From the NCBI GenBank assembly GCA_024694565.1, contig JAILJR010000229.1:1-34754 (forward strand): DNA of 34,754 nucleotides, read 5' to 3'. The translations under genes and the position numbers were made by a program. This DNA is from Butyrivibrio sp. (GTDB taxonomy: Bacteria; Bacillota; Clostridia; Lachnospirales; Lachnospiraceae). Below are positions 34,569 to 34,754 of this stretch, piece by piece (position 1 is the first letter of the stretch; each line of letters starts with the position of its first letter). The notes under the pieces are model-generated. The model made no database searches. It was not told the origin of the DNA and was given only the letters and a program-made list of their open reading frames with translations.

Positions 34569-34597
34569 TTGACAAAGATTTAAAGCTGTGATACTAT
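34569..34597 (+). promoter_or_regulatory. rRNA-operon type promoter P2
   Basis: TTGACA (34569-34574), a 17-base spacer, TACTAT (34592-34597), preceded by an A-rich tract (34551-34564) that could be an UP element. The transcript would run to the window end without a gene. Confidence 0.8.
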
Positions 34598-34754
34598 AAA
34601 TGAGTTGCGGCACACAGCAACAACAAAGCACCTTGACAAATAAACAGTAATGCAACCCTGAAAAATTCATTGAGAATTATTTCAGAATAAACAAACCAAA
34701 AGTAAAACGGACAGAACAAAAGCCAAGCTTAAGTTCTGAACGGGATGAACTATT
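34598..34754 (+). other. Probable pre-16S rRNA leader
   Basis: After P2 comes a GTTGC/GCAAC hairpin (34604-34608 with 34617-34621), then AAGCACCTTGACAAATAAAC (about 34626-34645), similar to the leader and processing motif seen before mature rRNAs of Firmicutes. No start codon with a ribosome site or coding frame is convincing. The 16S gene itself is not in the window, so the identification rests on the tandem promoters and leader style. Confidence 0.55.

Noticed and set aside
34633..34660. Third rRNA promoter suggested by TTGACA at about 34634
   Set aside because: No -10 hexamer at a proper distance; the sequence fits the rRNA leader motif better.
1..34754. CRISPR arrays, insertion sequences, prophage or toxin-antitoxin modules
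   Set aside because: No regularly spaced repeats, transposase, integrase or phage-like genes were seen; all gene blocks look like core or common accessory chromosome.

Overview
The window looks like chromosomal DNA of a motile anaerobic Firmicute of the family Lachnospiraceae, probably close to Butyrivibrio or Pseudobutyrivibrio. That placement is inferred from the gene content and order: a sufCBDSU operon ending in the zinc protein SufU, a two-subunit iron-sulfur fumarase, a Tad pilus cluster of the Gram-positive type without secretin or CpaB genes, a secondary flagellin, and moderate-to-low GC. No marker gene such as 16S rRNA is inside the window to confirm it. No prophage, insertion sequence or CRISPR array was seen.

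Layout. Positions 1-986: a structured, repeat-like intergenic element followed by a lipoprotein gene. Positions 1082-2191, minus strand: a multi-pass putative heavy-metal exporter behind a tRNA-Gly(TCC) with its own promoter and terminator. Positions 2284-7370: the sufCBDSU Fe-S assembly operon, closed by a strong terminator. Positions 7450-7637, minus strand: tRNA-Lys(CTT). Positions 7754-14996: tatD, then ksgA, a 1144-residue TPR/acidic-repeat/degenerate AAA protein and glgB, the last three tightly spaced. Positions 15102-20202: a 1056-residue uncharacterised protein, a flagellin and a FliS-like chaperone. Positions 20302-30293: a Tad/Flp pilus cluster. It holds a prepilin peptidase, TadZ, CpaF ATPase, TadB, an enlarged TadC, an Flp pilin, a DUF5702-like protein, a TadE-like protein with tandem Cys/His modules, a second prepilin peptidase, a second TadE-like pseudopilin and a membrane FHA protein. 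Positions 30461-34031: a flavodoxin-SCP2 fusion, rhomboid protease, HIT hydrolase and the two fumarase subunits. Positions 34036-34269: tRNA-Ser(GCT). Positions 34469-34754: tandem promoters and a structured leader that look like the start of an rRNA operon whose 16S gene lies beyond the window.

How the genes work together. The Suf proteins build Fe-S clusters; the class I fumarase further along is a typical client. The Tad genes form a nearly complete envelope machine: pilin, pseudopilins, signal peptidases, motor ATPase, two platform proteins, localisation factor and an FHA adaptor. Many of these genes overlap and start at GTG or TTG, which suggests one translationally coupled polycistron.

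The most unusual items are four. One is the TPR protein whose CbxX/SpoVK-like ATPase domain has lost both Walker residues. Two are Tad variants: a TadC with an inserted Ig-like outer domain and a TadE with two putative zinc modules. The last is a possible ATT start for the first prepilin peptidase. All are read by eye from the sequence and need database or structural confirmation.
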